Positions 1-7,537 of a DNA stretch of 26,435 nt are shown one piece after another. The stretch comes from CAYNFT01 sp964396535. GTDB lineage: Bacteria; Chloroflexota; Dehalococcoidia; Dehalococcoidales; UBA2162. Numbering within the stretch: the stretch's first letter is position 1; each line of letters opens with the position of its first letter. Position numbers and translations under genes: made by a program. The stretch lies in the NCBI GenBank assembly GCA_964396535.1, contig CAYNFT010000021.1, positions 1-26,435 of the forward strand, given 5' to 3'. The notes beneath the pieces are model-generated. The model saw only the letters and a program-made list of their open reading frames with translations, did no database searches and was not told the origin of the DNA.

Positions 1-672
1 TTTGGCGAGATATAGATTGGGTATTGTGCTTGGTTGAGAGATTAAACTGGTAACAAGTATAGTGAATATTACACCTGCAACGCCAAGCACTATCCCTGCT
101 TTGACGCTGAGTCCATCAAGTTGCTCAAATTGAAAGTCAAGTTTCCTTCTTACTTCGTCTAGAACTATATCAATGCTTGGTAATTCTTCTTTGATGTCAG
201 ATTCTCTTTCTTCATTTGGTACTACCTGCTCTGGATGCCGTCTTCTTAATTCAAATAATCGCCTAAAATACATAAAGGGTATTAACAAGAACAAAACGAA
301 ACCATAGAAGAATGCTAAATATACAACCCACGAAGGTGGAGAAAGTGAAATAACTGCTCCTACTCCCTTAATAAAACCTATCGTATAAACAATCCAAAAG
401 ACCACAAAACCAGGATAGTAAGCTCTTTCATTGATAAACTTTTCAATCCTTTCGTACCAATCGTCCCTAAATGCTCCTATCATAAAGAACATAGACAACC
501 CTATTGCGATGACTCCCATAATCCAATAACCCAAGTTAGGCATGGTAACAATTGGCACATGGTACGTCCTATCGAAACTGACACTCCAGCCACTATCGGC
601 TGGTTTGTATGCAAGCAATATTAATGCAAATGAAAAGAGCAGGACACTCCAAGAAACTAAACGTTTCGGCAT
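1..672 (-). CDS. Membrane protein of unknown function, 3' end beyond the window
   Basis: An open frame of 224 codons runs from an ATG at 670-672 leftward off the window edge. I do not recognise the family. The translation begins MPKRLVSWSVLLF and has five hydrophobic stretches: one at the N-terminus (about 7-22), two in the middle, a fourth ending near FMYFRRLFELRR, and a fifth near the edge (about 192-212). Segments four and five are separated by a charged stretch of about 60 residues that is probably cytoplasmic. An AGAGGT ribosome binding site sits about ten bases upstream. A good minus-strand promoter (694-723) precedes the gene and is divergent from the HNH gene's promoter. The gene is cargo of the putative integrated element, and nothing in the sequence indicates a function. 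Confidence 0.7.
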   Translation of the reverse strand, partial: MPKRLVSWSVLLFSFALILLAYKPADSGWSVSFDRTYHVPIVTMPNLGYWIMGVIAIGLSMFFMIGAFRDDWYERIEKFINERAYYPGFVVFWIVYTIGFIKGVGAVISLSPPSWVVYLAFFYGFVLFLLIPFMYFRRLFELRRRHPEQVVPNEERESDIKEELPSIDIVLDEVRRKLDFQFEQLDGLSVKAGIVLGVAGVIFTILVTSLISQPSTIPNLYLAK

Positions 673-693
673 TAGACAACTACCTCTGGCAGG

Positions 694-723
694 ATTGTAT
701 TCCCTTGTATGGACTTATGTCAA
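694..723 (-). promoter_or_regulatory. Sigma-70-type promoter for the membrane protein gene
   Basis: Read on the minus strand: TTGACA (718-723), an 18-base spacer, and TACAAT (694-699). The expected transcript start near 687 gives a very short leader before the ATG at 672. Confidence 0.6.
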
Positions 724-740
724 TATAAGACTGTCCCGTG

Positions 741-749
741 TGGTATAAT
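741..749 (+). promoter_or_regulatory. Extended -10 promoter for the HNH-type gene
   Basis: TGGTATAAT is a perfect TGn-TATAAT extended -10 element. No good -35 hexamer is present at 16-18 bases, which fits an extended -10 promoter. It points at the gene starting at 795 (or 777) and is back-to-back with the minus-strand promoter at 694-723. Confidence 0.55.
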
Positions 750-794
750 ATGCTCAAAATGAAAATTGGTAGGTAAATGAAGGACTTTGGCGAA

Positions 795-1214
795 ATGACA
801 AAATACTGTGCAATTTGTGGATGTAAGATTCATCGTGAAGGTGACTATGCCAAACCCTCAATCAAAGGACGTTCTCATGCTACAAAACATCATTACGTGG
901 CAGAACGGTTTTTTGGTCGTTCATCAAATCGGAAGGGAGAGCTAAGAGAACGCATCTTTCGAAAAGACCCCTGGAATCTAGAAGGTCAAACGGAAGAATT
1001 CTGCTATGAATGTCATGAGGAACTTCTCCATAATCCAGTGTTTCTGCGTGCAGATGTCGAGAAATTTGCTGAATTAGTCAAACTAAGGAAATTGAGTGAG
1101 ACGGAGAAGAGCACGAGTAAGGACAAATTGGCTGGTCGCATTAAGCTACTCCACGAAATCCTAGAGCAAGGGATTCAAAGGCTATTAGAAATTGAAAGGC
1201 ACAAAAGAGCTTAA
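795..1214 (+). CDS. Small HNH-type zinc protein, possible endonuclease
   Basis: A protein of 139 residues with the layout of an HNH nuclease. Counting from this start, there is a CxxC pair (CAIC, residues 5-8), a double histidine in TKHHYVAERF (about 32-33), and a second CxxC pair followed by His and Asn (CYECHEELLHN, about 70-80). These are the usual zinc ligands and metal-binding residues of the fold. The C-terminal 45 residues are charged and helical, probably a coiled coil. I chose the ATG at 795 because GAAGGA lies ten bases upstream. The in-frame ATG at 777 has no well-placed ribosome binding site but would add only six residues. The gene sits in the putative element with a PD-(D/E)XK protein convergent to it. 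A role in defence or element transfer is possible but unproven. Confidence 0.7.
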   Translation: MTKYCAICGCKIHREGDYAKPSIKGRSHATKHHYVAERFFGRSSNRKGELRERIFRKDPWNLEGQTEEFCYECHEELLHNPVFLRADVEKFAELVKLRKLSETEKSTSKDKLAGRIKLLHEILEQGIQRLLEIERHKRA

Positions 1215-1293
1215 TCTTGAAGTATAGTGGTGCGTGCGTTTTCCCCTTGTCCCACCCCCTCTTCAAATAAGGCAGTAGTATATTCAATGACAG

Positions 1294-1782
1294 TTAAGAG
1301 TCAAGTTCTTCCAGGGTAATTTCTGCTTGCCAATTATTCAACAGACTCACAATTACTAATAGAGGCACAAATCCAAGTGACCTCACTTCTTTATAGTCTT
1401 CTGGAATCTTACCTTTCATAGAACCTCGTAGGTCGTGACGGCTCTTACCTTGACGCTTGACTTTCACTTCAATTAAATATATTGTTTTTCGCTTTTTATT
1501 GATGTCCCTACGTCTTGTACCTACGAAGTCCCATCTCCTAGTCCCCTTTTCATGCAAATTGGTTAGATACGATGATTGTTCCTTTGTTAGCCACCTATGT
1601 TCAAGAAAGCGGTCAAAAGAAGTCTTTACTTTTTCAGATAGTGTCTTACTGATAAACCAAGGGCGTCCCAAGCCGAAGCTAACCGCAGTAATTCCCTCTT
1701 TATACAAATACTGCCAAGCGATAGTCTCGCCGACAGCTCCTACCAAGCCTGTATCTTTGGTATTGAGTAAATCTATCATCAC
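1294..1782 (-). CDS. PD-(D/E)XK nuclease-like protein
   Basis: A 162-residue protein with the residue pattern of the restriction-endonuclease-like fold: Glu19 in the first helix (GETIAWQYL), Asp85 in RRWDFVG, and Glu105-Val-Lys107 in YLIEVKVKR. This E...D...ExK set is the metal site of Hjc-type and many restriction nucleases, so catalytic activity is plausible. The stretch between residues 90 and 125 is very basic, as expected for DNA binding. The start is GTG at 1780-1782, with AAGGTGA about ten bases upstream; an ATG follows immediately. The gene is convergent with the HNH gene (79 bases between stops) and belongs to the putative integrated element. The substrate is unknown. Confidence 0.65.
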   Translation of the reverse strand: MMIDLLNTKDTGLVGAVGETIAWQYLYKEGITAVSFGLGRPWFISKTLSEKVKTSFDRFLEHRWLTKEQSSYLTNLHEKGTRRWDFVGTRRRDINKKRKTIYLIEVKVKRQGKSRHDLRGSMKGKIPEDYKEVRSLGFVPLLVIVSLLNNWQAEITLEELDS

Positions 1783-2244
1783 ATCAATAATATCACCTTA
1801 CGCTGAAATGTTCACTCTCAATCCTAATTCAGTAAGTGCGGGTGCTCCCCACTTTTCCTATTTGTCCTTATGCTCCAGTCTTTAGGCAAATAACCAATAC
1901 AGCTATTACCCCACGTTATAGCTTAACGTTCTTGCTTAACAGAGTAGAACAGTAACGTTGTTCACCTGTTCTCAGCAAATTTCAAACTTCACTCGGTGCT
2001 TACTTTGCTTAATGTCCTAGATAATTAAGATTTGAAAAATAACCAAATTTGACACGCTCAAAAAACGGTCATTTTTTCTCTCAGGCAAAAAATTAGCGGG
2101 TGTTCTTTGTTACCTATGGTTTACTACCCCTTTTATTTGTTAGCTTTGAAAAGGCAAAAAGAAAACCCCTCAGTTTTTGATTCTAGGCACTGTTCTAAGG
2201 GGTTTGCTGTTCAGTCTACGCTTGGCGTACCTTTAGTGGGTGGG
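1783..2244. other. 462-base non-coding stretch inside the element
   Basis: No convincing gene is present. The stretch holds two AACGTT palindromes about 30 bases apart, a direct repeat GCTTAAC (1921-1927 and 1934-1940), an inverted repeat AGAACAG/CTGTTCT (1946-1952 and 1966-1972), and near its left-reading end the integrase terminator. Repeats of this kind near an integrase could be arm-type recombinase or excisionase sites, but that is conjecture. Confidence 0.35.
2163..2205 (-). terminator. Intrinsic terminator of the integrase gene
   Basis: An 11-base inverted repeat with one mismatch has arms at 2163-2173 and 2195-2205. Read on the minus strand it is followed directly by TTTTCTTTTTG. It lies about 40 bases past the integrase stop. 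Confidence 0.6.
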
Positions 2245-3104
<860 letters not shown>

Positions 3105-3114
<10 letters not shown>

Positions 3115-3134
3115 AATTTGAATTAGTCTGTCAA
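3105..3134 (-). promoter_or_regulatory. Strong promoter of the interrupted tRNA gene
   Basis: On the minus strand: TTGACA (3129-3134), an 18-base spacer ending in TGC, and TATATT (3105-3110), giving both a perfect -35 and an extended -10. Transcription should begin near 3098, just before the tRNA 5' end, and now reads into the integrase. Confidence 0.75.
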
Positions 3135-3182
3135 TCTTGAGTGGTTATTTCCAGGGTCGTTTATAAGGGAAAGTGTGAGGGG

Positions 3183-3211
3183 TTGACGCAGCCTACTAAG
3201 GTCGATTAAAT
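3183..3211 (+). promoter_or_regulatory. Possible promoter upstream of the enoyl-CoA hydratase
   Basis: TTGACG (3183-3188), a 17-base spacer and TTAAAT (3206-3211). The -35 is good and the -10 weak. It would give a leader of about 170 bases. Confidence 0.35.
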
Positions 3212-3308
3212 AATCTTCCCTCCATTTCAGCTTTATGGTAAGATAAGTCCTCTGCTAGAATTCAAGCGATTTTCTCTATTTGGTCAGGCTGTAGCGAAGC
3301 CAAGCGAG

Positions 3309-3373
3309 AGGAGGTGATATCTTTCAATAGAATTACGATTTAACGCAACATCACGAATTCTCAGAAATCGTAA
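3309..3373 (+). promoter_or_regulatory. Structured leader: orphan Shine-Dalgarno and hairpin before the hydratase
   Basis: AGGAGGTGAT at 3309-3318 matches the 16S anti-Shine-Dalgarno over ten bases, yet no ATG, GTG or TTG follows at a usable distance. Downstream, TTACGATTT (3333-3341) and AAATCGTAA (3365-3373) form a perfect nine-base inverted repeat. Its second arm abuts the real ribosome binding site AAGGAG (3374-3379). The arrangement could affect translation of the hydratase; this is inference. Confidence 0.4.
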
Positions 3374-3386
3374 AAGGAGACTTATT

Positions 3387-4136
3387 ATGGCTGTTGATTA
3401 TGCAAAGGAAGGCAGAATTGCCATCTTTACCATCAATCGTCCTGAAGCAATGAATGCACTAAATGCTCAAGTGTATCAGGAACTAAATGATGCGATGATA
3501 GAATTCCGGGATGACCCTGAGTTGTGGGTTGGCATTATTACCGGGGCTGGCGACAAAGCCTTTTCCGCTGGCCTTGATATAAAGGGTTTCAACTCCGGCC
3601 CGGTTGGGCGGGCAACTGAACCGGTGAGCGCTGACCAAATATGGAAGCCGTTTATTGCTGCCATCCATGGCTATTGTCTCGGAGGTGGTCTGGAACTGGC
3701 TTTGACTTGCGATTTAAGAATAGCCGCTGAGGATTCTCAACTGGGTCTACCAGAGGTAACCATAGGTTCTATGCCTGGCGGAGGCAGCACTCAAAGATTG
3801 CCTAGATTTATCCCCCGGGCTAAAGCGGCCGAGTTACTACTTACGGGACAACGTATAGATGCCCAAGAGGCGTATCGTATAGGTCTAGTAAATAAGGTTG
3901 TACCACTGGACCATTTGATGCCTGCCGCCAAGGATTTAGCCGAAATTATCTGCCAGGCGGGGCCTCTGGGGGTTAGAGCAACCAAGGAGGCTCTGATTAA
4001 GGGTTACAACGTGCCCTTAGAGGAAGGCTTAGCGTTGGAAAGGGAATTGAGTAGACTTATCAGAAGTAGCGAGGACTACATAGAGGGAACTAACGCTTTC
4101 AGAGAGAAGAGACAGCCTACTTTTAGAGCGAAATAA
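3387..4136 (+). CDS. Enoyl-CoA hydratase / crotonase-family protein
   Basis: A complete 249-residue crotonase-fold protein, probably adding water to trans-2-enoyl-CoA thioesters in fatty acid or related acyl-CoA breakdown in the cytoplasm. The oxyanion-hole segments are FSAGLD (59-64) and HGYCLGGGLE (94-103). Both acidic residues of true hydratases are retained, Glu103 in GGGLELAL and Glu123 in GLPEVTIG, which favours hydratase over isomerase or decarboxylase members of the family. The start ATG has AAGGAG seven bases upstream. No other beta-oxidation gene is adjacent, so the physiological substrate cannot be given. This is the first chromosomal gene to the right of the integrated element. 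Confidence 0.88.
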   Translation: MAVDYAKEGRIAIFTINRPEAMNALNAQVYQELNDAMIEFRDDPELWVGIITGAGDKAFSAGLDIKGFNSGPVGRATEPVSADQIWKPFIAAIHGYCLGGGLELALTCDLRIAAEDSQLGLPEVTIGSMPGGGSTQRLPRFIPRAKAAELLLTGQRIDAQEAYRIGLVNKVVPLDHLMPAAKDLAEIICQAGPLGVRATKEALIKGYNVPLEEGLALERELSRLIRSSEDYIEGTNAFREKRQPTFRAK

Positions 4137-4151
4137 CTTAATATTAATGAA

Positions 4152-4181
4152 AAGAAGCAGAGCGACTCATTGTGCTTTCTT
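4152..4181 (+). terminator. Weak hairpin after the hydratase gene
   Basis: AAGAAGCA (4152-4159) pairs with TGCTTTCTT (4173-4181) with one bulged T, beginning 15 bases past the stop. The T-run lies inside the stem, so terminator function is only possible. Confidence 0.3.
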
Positions 4182-4271
4182 GACTCTAACAATAACCTTG
4201 TGTCAGGCTGGTTCCATCTCTAGCCAAAATACTATAAAATATGTAGAATTACCTTGAGTATATAAACCTGG

Positions 4272-4300
4272 CTGTCATCTGGTAGTAACTGTGGTAGAAT
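4272..4300 (+). promoter_or_regulatory. Probable promoter of corA
   Basis: CTGTCA (4272-4277), a 17-base spacer and TAGAAT (4295-4300), 57 bases before the corA start. Confidence 0.45.
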
Positions 4301-4356
4301 GTAGAGTATAGTAGACTCCATTGATAAACGAACTCTATTGGGAAGGGTAATCTATC

Positions 4357-5322
4357 ATGACCACTTCTCGGGAAAAGAAAGGAGGACAGGCGCTTAATCT
4401 TAATATTGAGTCAGTTACCTGGGGTGACCTAACCTGGGTCAATATTGAGCAACCGACAGAGCGGGAGATAGAGTATCTATCTCAAAAATACCCTTTTCAT
4501 CCCCTGGATTTAGATGACTGCCTGAGCCGGATACAGCGGCCCAAGATAGATGAATATAAAGACTATCTGTTTCTGGTCTTCCACTTCCCGGTATTCAATC
4601 CAGAGGCGCGGGTAACTACCCCCAGTCAGGTGTCAGTCTTTATTGGCGAAAACTACCTGATTACTTTACATAAGGGTGATTTAAAACCCCTTGTAAAGCT
4701 ATTCAGGGATTGTCAGATTAATGAAGAAACACGGCAAGAGAGTTTCAGTTATGGCTCAGGTTATTTACTCTACCGTGTGATTGACAGGCTGGTTGACTAC
4801 TGTTTTCCGATATTGAGTAAGATTGGTGATAATATTGAGAAGGTTGAGGAAAACATTTTCTCCTCTGGAATGCCAAGGGCAATAAGGGAAATCTCGATAC
4901 TTCGGCGTGATGTCATTTCCTTTCGCCGTATCATCTGGCCGATGCGAGCCGTTATCAGCAGTCTGGGAGCTAAGGTTCGCCGCTTTACCACGACGGATTT
5001 GTCCGTTTACTTCGGCGATATGGCTGACCATACAGATAGGATATGGGATGGCCTGGATGAATATAAGGAGATAATTGAGGGGTTAAATGACACCCATGAT
5101 TCTGTGGCTACAAATCGCACCAATGAAGTGATACGAATGTTAACCATCATTGCTACCATCCTTTTGCCTATTACGGTAGTCGCCAGCATCTTTGGAATGA
5201 ATATCCCTCTGGGACCTTTCGGTATCGACGGCTCTCCTTATTCTCCTCTCTACGTAGCACTTATATGTCTGGCTATTATTGGCAGTATGCTCTACTTCTT
5301 CCGGCGTCATCACTGGATTTAA
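4357..5322 (+). CDS. corA: CorA-family divalent metal ion transporter
   Basis: A 321-residue inner-membrane channel of the CorA family (Mg2+, Co2+ or Ni2+ uptake), normally a homopentamer. The N-terminal two thirds is the soluble funnel domain, starting near VTWGDLTWVNIEQPTE. A long charged helix (about 190-255) leads into two transmembrane segments at the C-terminus (about 258-279 and 297-314). The signature Gly-Met-Asn lies at 280-282 in IFGMNIPLGP, directly after the first membrane helix, as in the family. The basic tail FFRRHHW is typical. Length is normal. GGAAGGG precedes the ATG by nine bases. A membrane transporter gene follows 44 bases downstream, probably in the same transcript. Ion selectivity cannot be read from the sequence. 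Confidence 0.92.
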   Translation: MTTSREKKGGQALNLNIESVTWGDLTWVNIEQPTEREIEYLSQKYPFHPLDLDDCLSRIQRPKIDEYKDYLFLVFHFPVFNPEARVTTPSQVSVFIGENYLITLHKGDLKPLVKLFRDCQINEETRQESFSYGSGYLLYRVIDRLVDYCFPILSKIGDNIEKVEENIFSSGMPRAIREISILRRDVISFRRIIWPMRAVISSLGAKVRRFTTTDLSVYFGDMADHTDRIWDGLDEYKEIIEGLNDTHDSVATNRTNEVIRMLTIIATILLPITVVASIFGMNIPLGPFGIDGSPYSPLYVALICLAIIGSMLYFFRRHHWI

Positions 5323-5366
5323 TAATTACCCGTTATAACCAGCCAGAGGCTTTGGTTCAATAAGCA

Positions 5367-6035
5367 ATGAATGTTTCGCACCGATTTGTTATTGTTACCG
5401 CTATCTTCGTTACCTGTCTTATCACCGCCAATATCATTGCGGTAAAGGTAATAAGCTTTGGCTCTATTATTTTGCCTGCTGCCATATTTATTTTTCCTTT
5501 AAGCTATATCTTTGGTGATGTCCTCACTGAAGTCTACGGTTACCGCTGGGCAAGAAGAGTAATCTGGCTTGGTTTTATCTGTAACCTCATTTTTGTTGTC
5601 TTTGCCTGGGTAGGGCAAAAGCTGCCACCGGCTCTCTTCTGGGAAGGGCAAGAAGCTTATGAAAGTATTCTGGGCTACACGCCGAGATTACTCGTTGCCT
5701 CGTTCTGTGGTTATATTGTCGGTGAGTTCGCCAATTCTTTTATCCTGGCAAAGATGAAGATTCTGACTCGTGGCCGTTGGTTATGGAGTCGAACTATCGG
5801 CTCCACGGTAGTTGGGCAGGGACTGGATACTTCAATATTTATTATCCTTGCCTATATTGGTACACCCACGTTTGTCCCTATAATGATTCTGCATCACTGG
5901 CTGGCAAAGACTGCTATCGAAACCGTGGCTACTCCCTTAACCTACGCCGTGGTGAACTACCTGAAGAAAAAAGAGGCGATTGATGCTTATGACTATGAAA
6001 CGAATTTTTCTCCCTTCTCTATAGAGACAGGCTGA
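5367..6035 (+). CDS. yhhQ: Queuosine precursor transporter, YhhQ/VUT family
   Basis: A 222-residue integral membrane protein with about six transmembrane helices. It carries the family hallmark GDVLTEVYGYRWARRVIWLGF near residues 50-70 and a conserved second half containing GSTVVGQGLDTSIFI. Members of this family import queuosine precursors (preQ0/preQ1) for tRNA modification; older annotations call it DUF165 or a vitamin-uptake-like protein. The ribosome binding site is weak. The gene follows corA by 44 bases and precedes a metallo-beta-lactamase gene by 24, so the three may share a transcript. No queuosine synthesis genes are seen in this window. Confidence 0.85.
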   Translation: MNVSHRFVIVTAIFVTCLITANIIAVKVISFGSIILPAAIFIFPLSYIFGDVLTEVYGYRWARRVIWLGFICNLIFVVFAWVGQKLPPALFWEGQEAYESILGYTPRLLVASFCGYIVGEFANSFILAKMKILTRGRWLWSRTIGSTVVGQGLDTSIFIILAYIGTPTFVPIMILHHWLAKTAIETVATPLTYAVVNYLKKKEAIDAYDYETNFSPFSIETG

Positions 6036-6059
6036 GTTTTTTGGAGGGTTAGCAAGAAG

Positions 6060-6830
6060 ATGAATATCAGGCTCTTGGGGGCGCACAACTGCGAATCGCA
6101 ACACACCAGGTTTGCCACCCTGTTAATCGATGGTACTCTGGTTCTGGATGCTGGCGGACTCACCTCTAGCCTATCTCTCCCGGCTCAACAAAAACTCAAG
6201 GCAATTCTGCTCACCCACCAGCACTATGACCATATCAGAGATATTCCGGCTCTTGCCATGAATCTGTACCTTTCGGGTGCGACCATAAATATCTATTCTA
6301 CCTTACCCGTGTATGATGTACTTAGTGACCACCTGTTTGATGGCAAGCTTTATCCGAATTTCTTAGAGCTCCCCCAGGAAAATCCAACCATCGATTTCAC
6401 CGTGATTGAACCGCTCAAGACCAAGCAAATCGAAGGTTATAATATTCTGGCTGTTCCGGTAAACCATTCCGTTCCCACCGTTGGCTACCAGATTACCTCT
6501 CCTGACGGTAAAGTCCTGTTCTATACCGCGGATACTGGCCCAGGCTTAACTGATTGCTGGATGCAGGTATCACCACAAATGCTTATTACTGAACTTACTA
6601 ACTCAAACAGGTTTGAGGAATCTTGCCGGGAGTCGGGGCATCTCGCTCCTGCTCTGCTCAAGCAAGAGCTAATTATTTTCCGGGAGTTGAAAGGCTATCT
6701 GCCGGAGGTGGTCACCGTTCATATGAACCCGGGATTGGAGGAGGAGATAAAGGCAGAAATAGCCGTTGTGGCTGAGGAGCTGAATAGTCCGATTATCCTG
6801 GGTTATGAAGGGATGGAGCTTAACCTGTAA
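6060..6830 (+). CDS. MBL-fold metallohydrolase (RNase Z / cyclic-nucleotide phosphodiesterase-like)
   Basis: A 256-residue metallo-beta-lactamase-fold enzyme. The metal-binding HxHxDH motif is His53-Gln-His55-Tyr-Asp57-His58, and further ligands are likely at His136 (PVNHSVPT), Asp158 (TADTGPG) and His221 (VHMNP). The SGHLAP segment (192-197) resembles the extra histidine motif of RNase Z, PhnP and class II cyclic-nucleotide phosphodiesterase relatives. The substrate may thus be a phosphodiester, but the choice among these is not settled by sequence. GGAGGG precedes the start by 11 bases. The composite repeat begins 57 bases after the stop. Confidence 0.8.
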   Translation: MNIRLLGAHNCESQHTRFATLLIDGTLVLDAGGLTSSLSLPAQQKLKAILLTHQHYDHIRDIPALAMNLYLSGATINIYSTLPVYDVLSDHLFDGKLYPNFLELPQENPTIDFTVIEPLKTKQIEGYNILAVPVNHSVPTVGYQITSPDGKVLFYTADTGPGLTDCWMQVSPQMLITELTNSNRFEESCRESGHLAPALLKQELIIFRELKGYLPEVVTVHMNPGLEEEIKAEIAVVAEELNSPIILGYEGMELNL

Positions 6831-6887
6831 AGAATAGGCTATTGGTGAGTTTAAGAGGGGTAAAGCTTATCTAGCAATAGGGAGTTA

Positions 6888-6962
6888 AAGAGGGACGAAG
6901 TCCCTCTTATATGAAATTCCCCTTCCCCTTATCAAGGGGAAGGGGATTAAGGGGATAGGGTT
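6888..6962 (+). repeat. Composite hairpin repeat, copy 1
   Basis: Hairpin A: AAGAGGGAC (6888-6896), loop GAA, GTCCCTCTT (6900-6908), nine perfect pairs. Hairpin B: TCCCCTTCCCCTT (6918-6930), loop ATC, AAGGGGAAGGGGA (6934-6946), thirteen perfect pairs. A tail TTAAGGGGATAGGGTT follows. The same layout recurs at 20672-20750. There is no U-run after either stem, so it is not a textbook terminator. Confidence 0.8.
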
Positions 6963-6973
6963 AATAAATAAAA

Positions 6974-7441
6974 GTGAAATTCATTGTTGACCATAATGTA
7001 GGCAAGCTAGCCAAGTGGCTGAGGATGATGGGGTATGATACCCTGTTCTTTACCGGTGATGACGACTGGCAGATGATAATTACTGCCCTGAATGAAGGCA
7101 GGGTGATACTAACCAGGGATACTCAGATTATGAGAAGGGGAGTAATAGCCAGTGGGAGGTTAAAGGCCATTCTCATCCAGAGTGATAAACCTGAACAGCA
7201 AATGCAACAGGTAGTAGAGACCCTGAACCTGGATTGCGAATCCAATTTGTTCACTATCTGTCTGGAGTGTAATCAGCCCCTCGAAGAAAGGACCAGGCAG
7301 CAGGTGAAGGAACGCGTGCCCCCCTATGTTTTCCAAACTCAAGACCAGTATGTGGAGTGCCCTTCATGCCATCGAATCTACTGGAAGGGGACGCACTGGC
7401 AGGCGATGACCAAAAAACTGGAGAAGCTCAGGCAGGACTGA
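6974..7441 (+). CDS. Mut7-C PIN-like domain protein with zinc ribbon
   Basis: A 155-residue protein of the Mut7-C family (PIN-like fold). The N-terminus carries FIVDHNVGKLAKWLRMMGYD with the first acidic residue at Asp6, and RVILTRDTQ supplies Asp49, both expected for a PIN-like metal site. The C-terminal part is a zinc ribbon, CLEC at 96-99 and CPSC at 129-132, followed by YWKGTHW, the usual family ending. A ribonuclease role is assumed for the family from the fold. The start is GTG at 6974. The G-rich tail of the repeat lies just upstream and may stand in for a ribosome binding site, although the spacing is long. Confidence 0.85.
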   Translation: MKFIVDHNVGKLAKWLRMMGYDTLFFTGDDDWQMIITALNEGRVILTRDTQIMRRGVIASGRLKAILIQSDKPEQQMQQVVETLNLDCESNLFTICLECNQPLEERTRQQVKERVPPYVFQTQDQYVECPSCHRIYWKGTHWQAMTKKLEKLRQD

Positions 7442-7477
7442 CCACAGAGGTTATTTATTGACCTTACATACACTCCC

Positions 7478-7506
7478 TTGACCATAGCTCAGGTTATTGC
7501 TACACT
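7478..7506 (+). promoter_or_regulatory. Promoter of the nnr-coaX-coaC-coaB cluster
   Basis: TTGACC (7478-7483), a 17-base spacer and TACACT (7501-7506). The predicted transcript start near 7513 lies 25 bases before the GTG chosen for nnr. It also shows that the in-frame TTG at 7478 is the -35 box and not a start codon. Confidence 0.6.
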
Positions 7507-7537
7507 TCAAAATAAAAGTTACGTTGCAGGTTTTGGT

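Noticed and set aside
1457..1885. 142-codon plus-strand open frame
   Set aside because: It is mostly the complement of the PD-(D/E)XK gene, which has the recognisable active-site residues and a better start.
3318..3386. In-frame N-terminal extension of the hydratase using the orphan Shine-Dalgarno
   Set aside because: The frame is open from 3318 but contains no ATG, GTG or TTG before 3387. The crotonase N-terminus at 3387 matches the family.
7478..7537. TTG start giving nnr 20 extra residues
   Set aside because: The TTG is the first half of a TTGACC -35 box with a matching -10 at 7501-7506. Family members begin at MKIVTADQM, which the GTG at 7538 provides.
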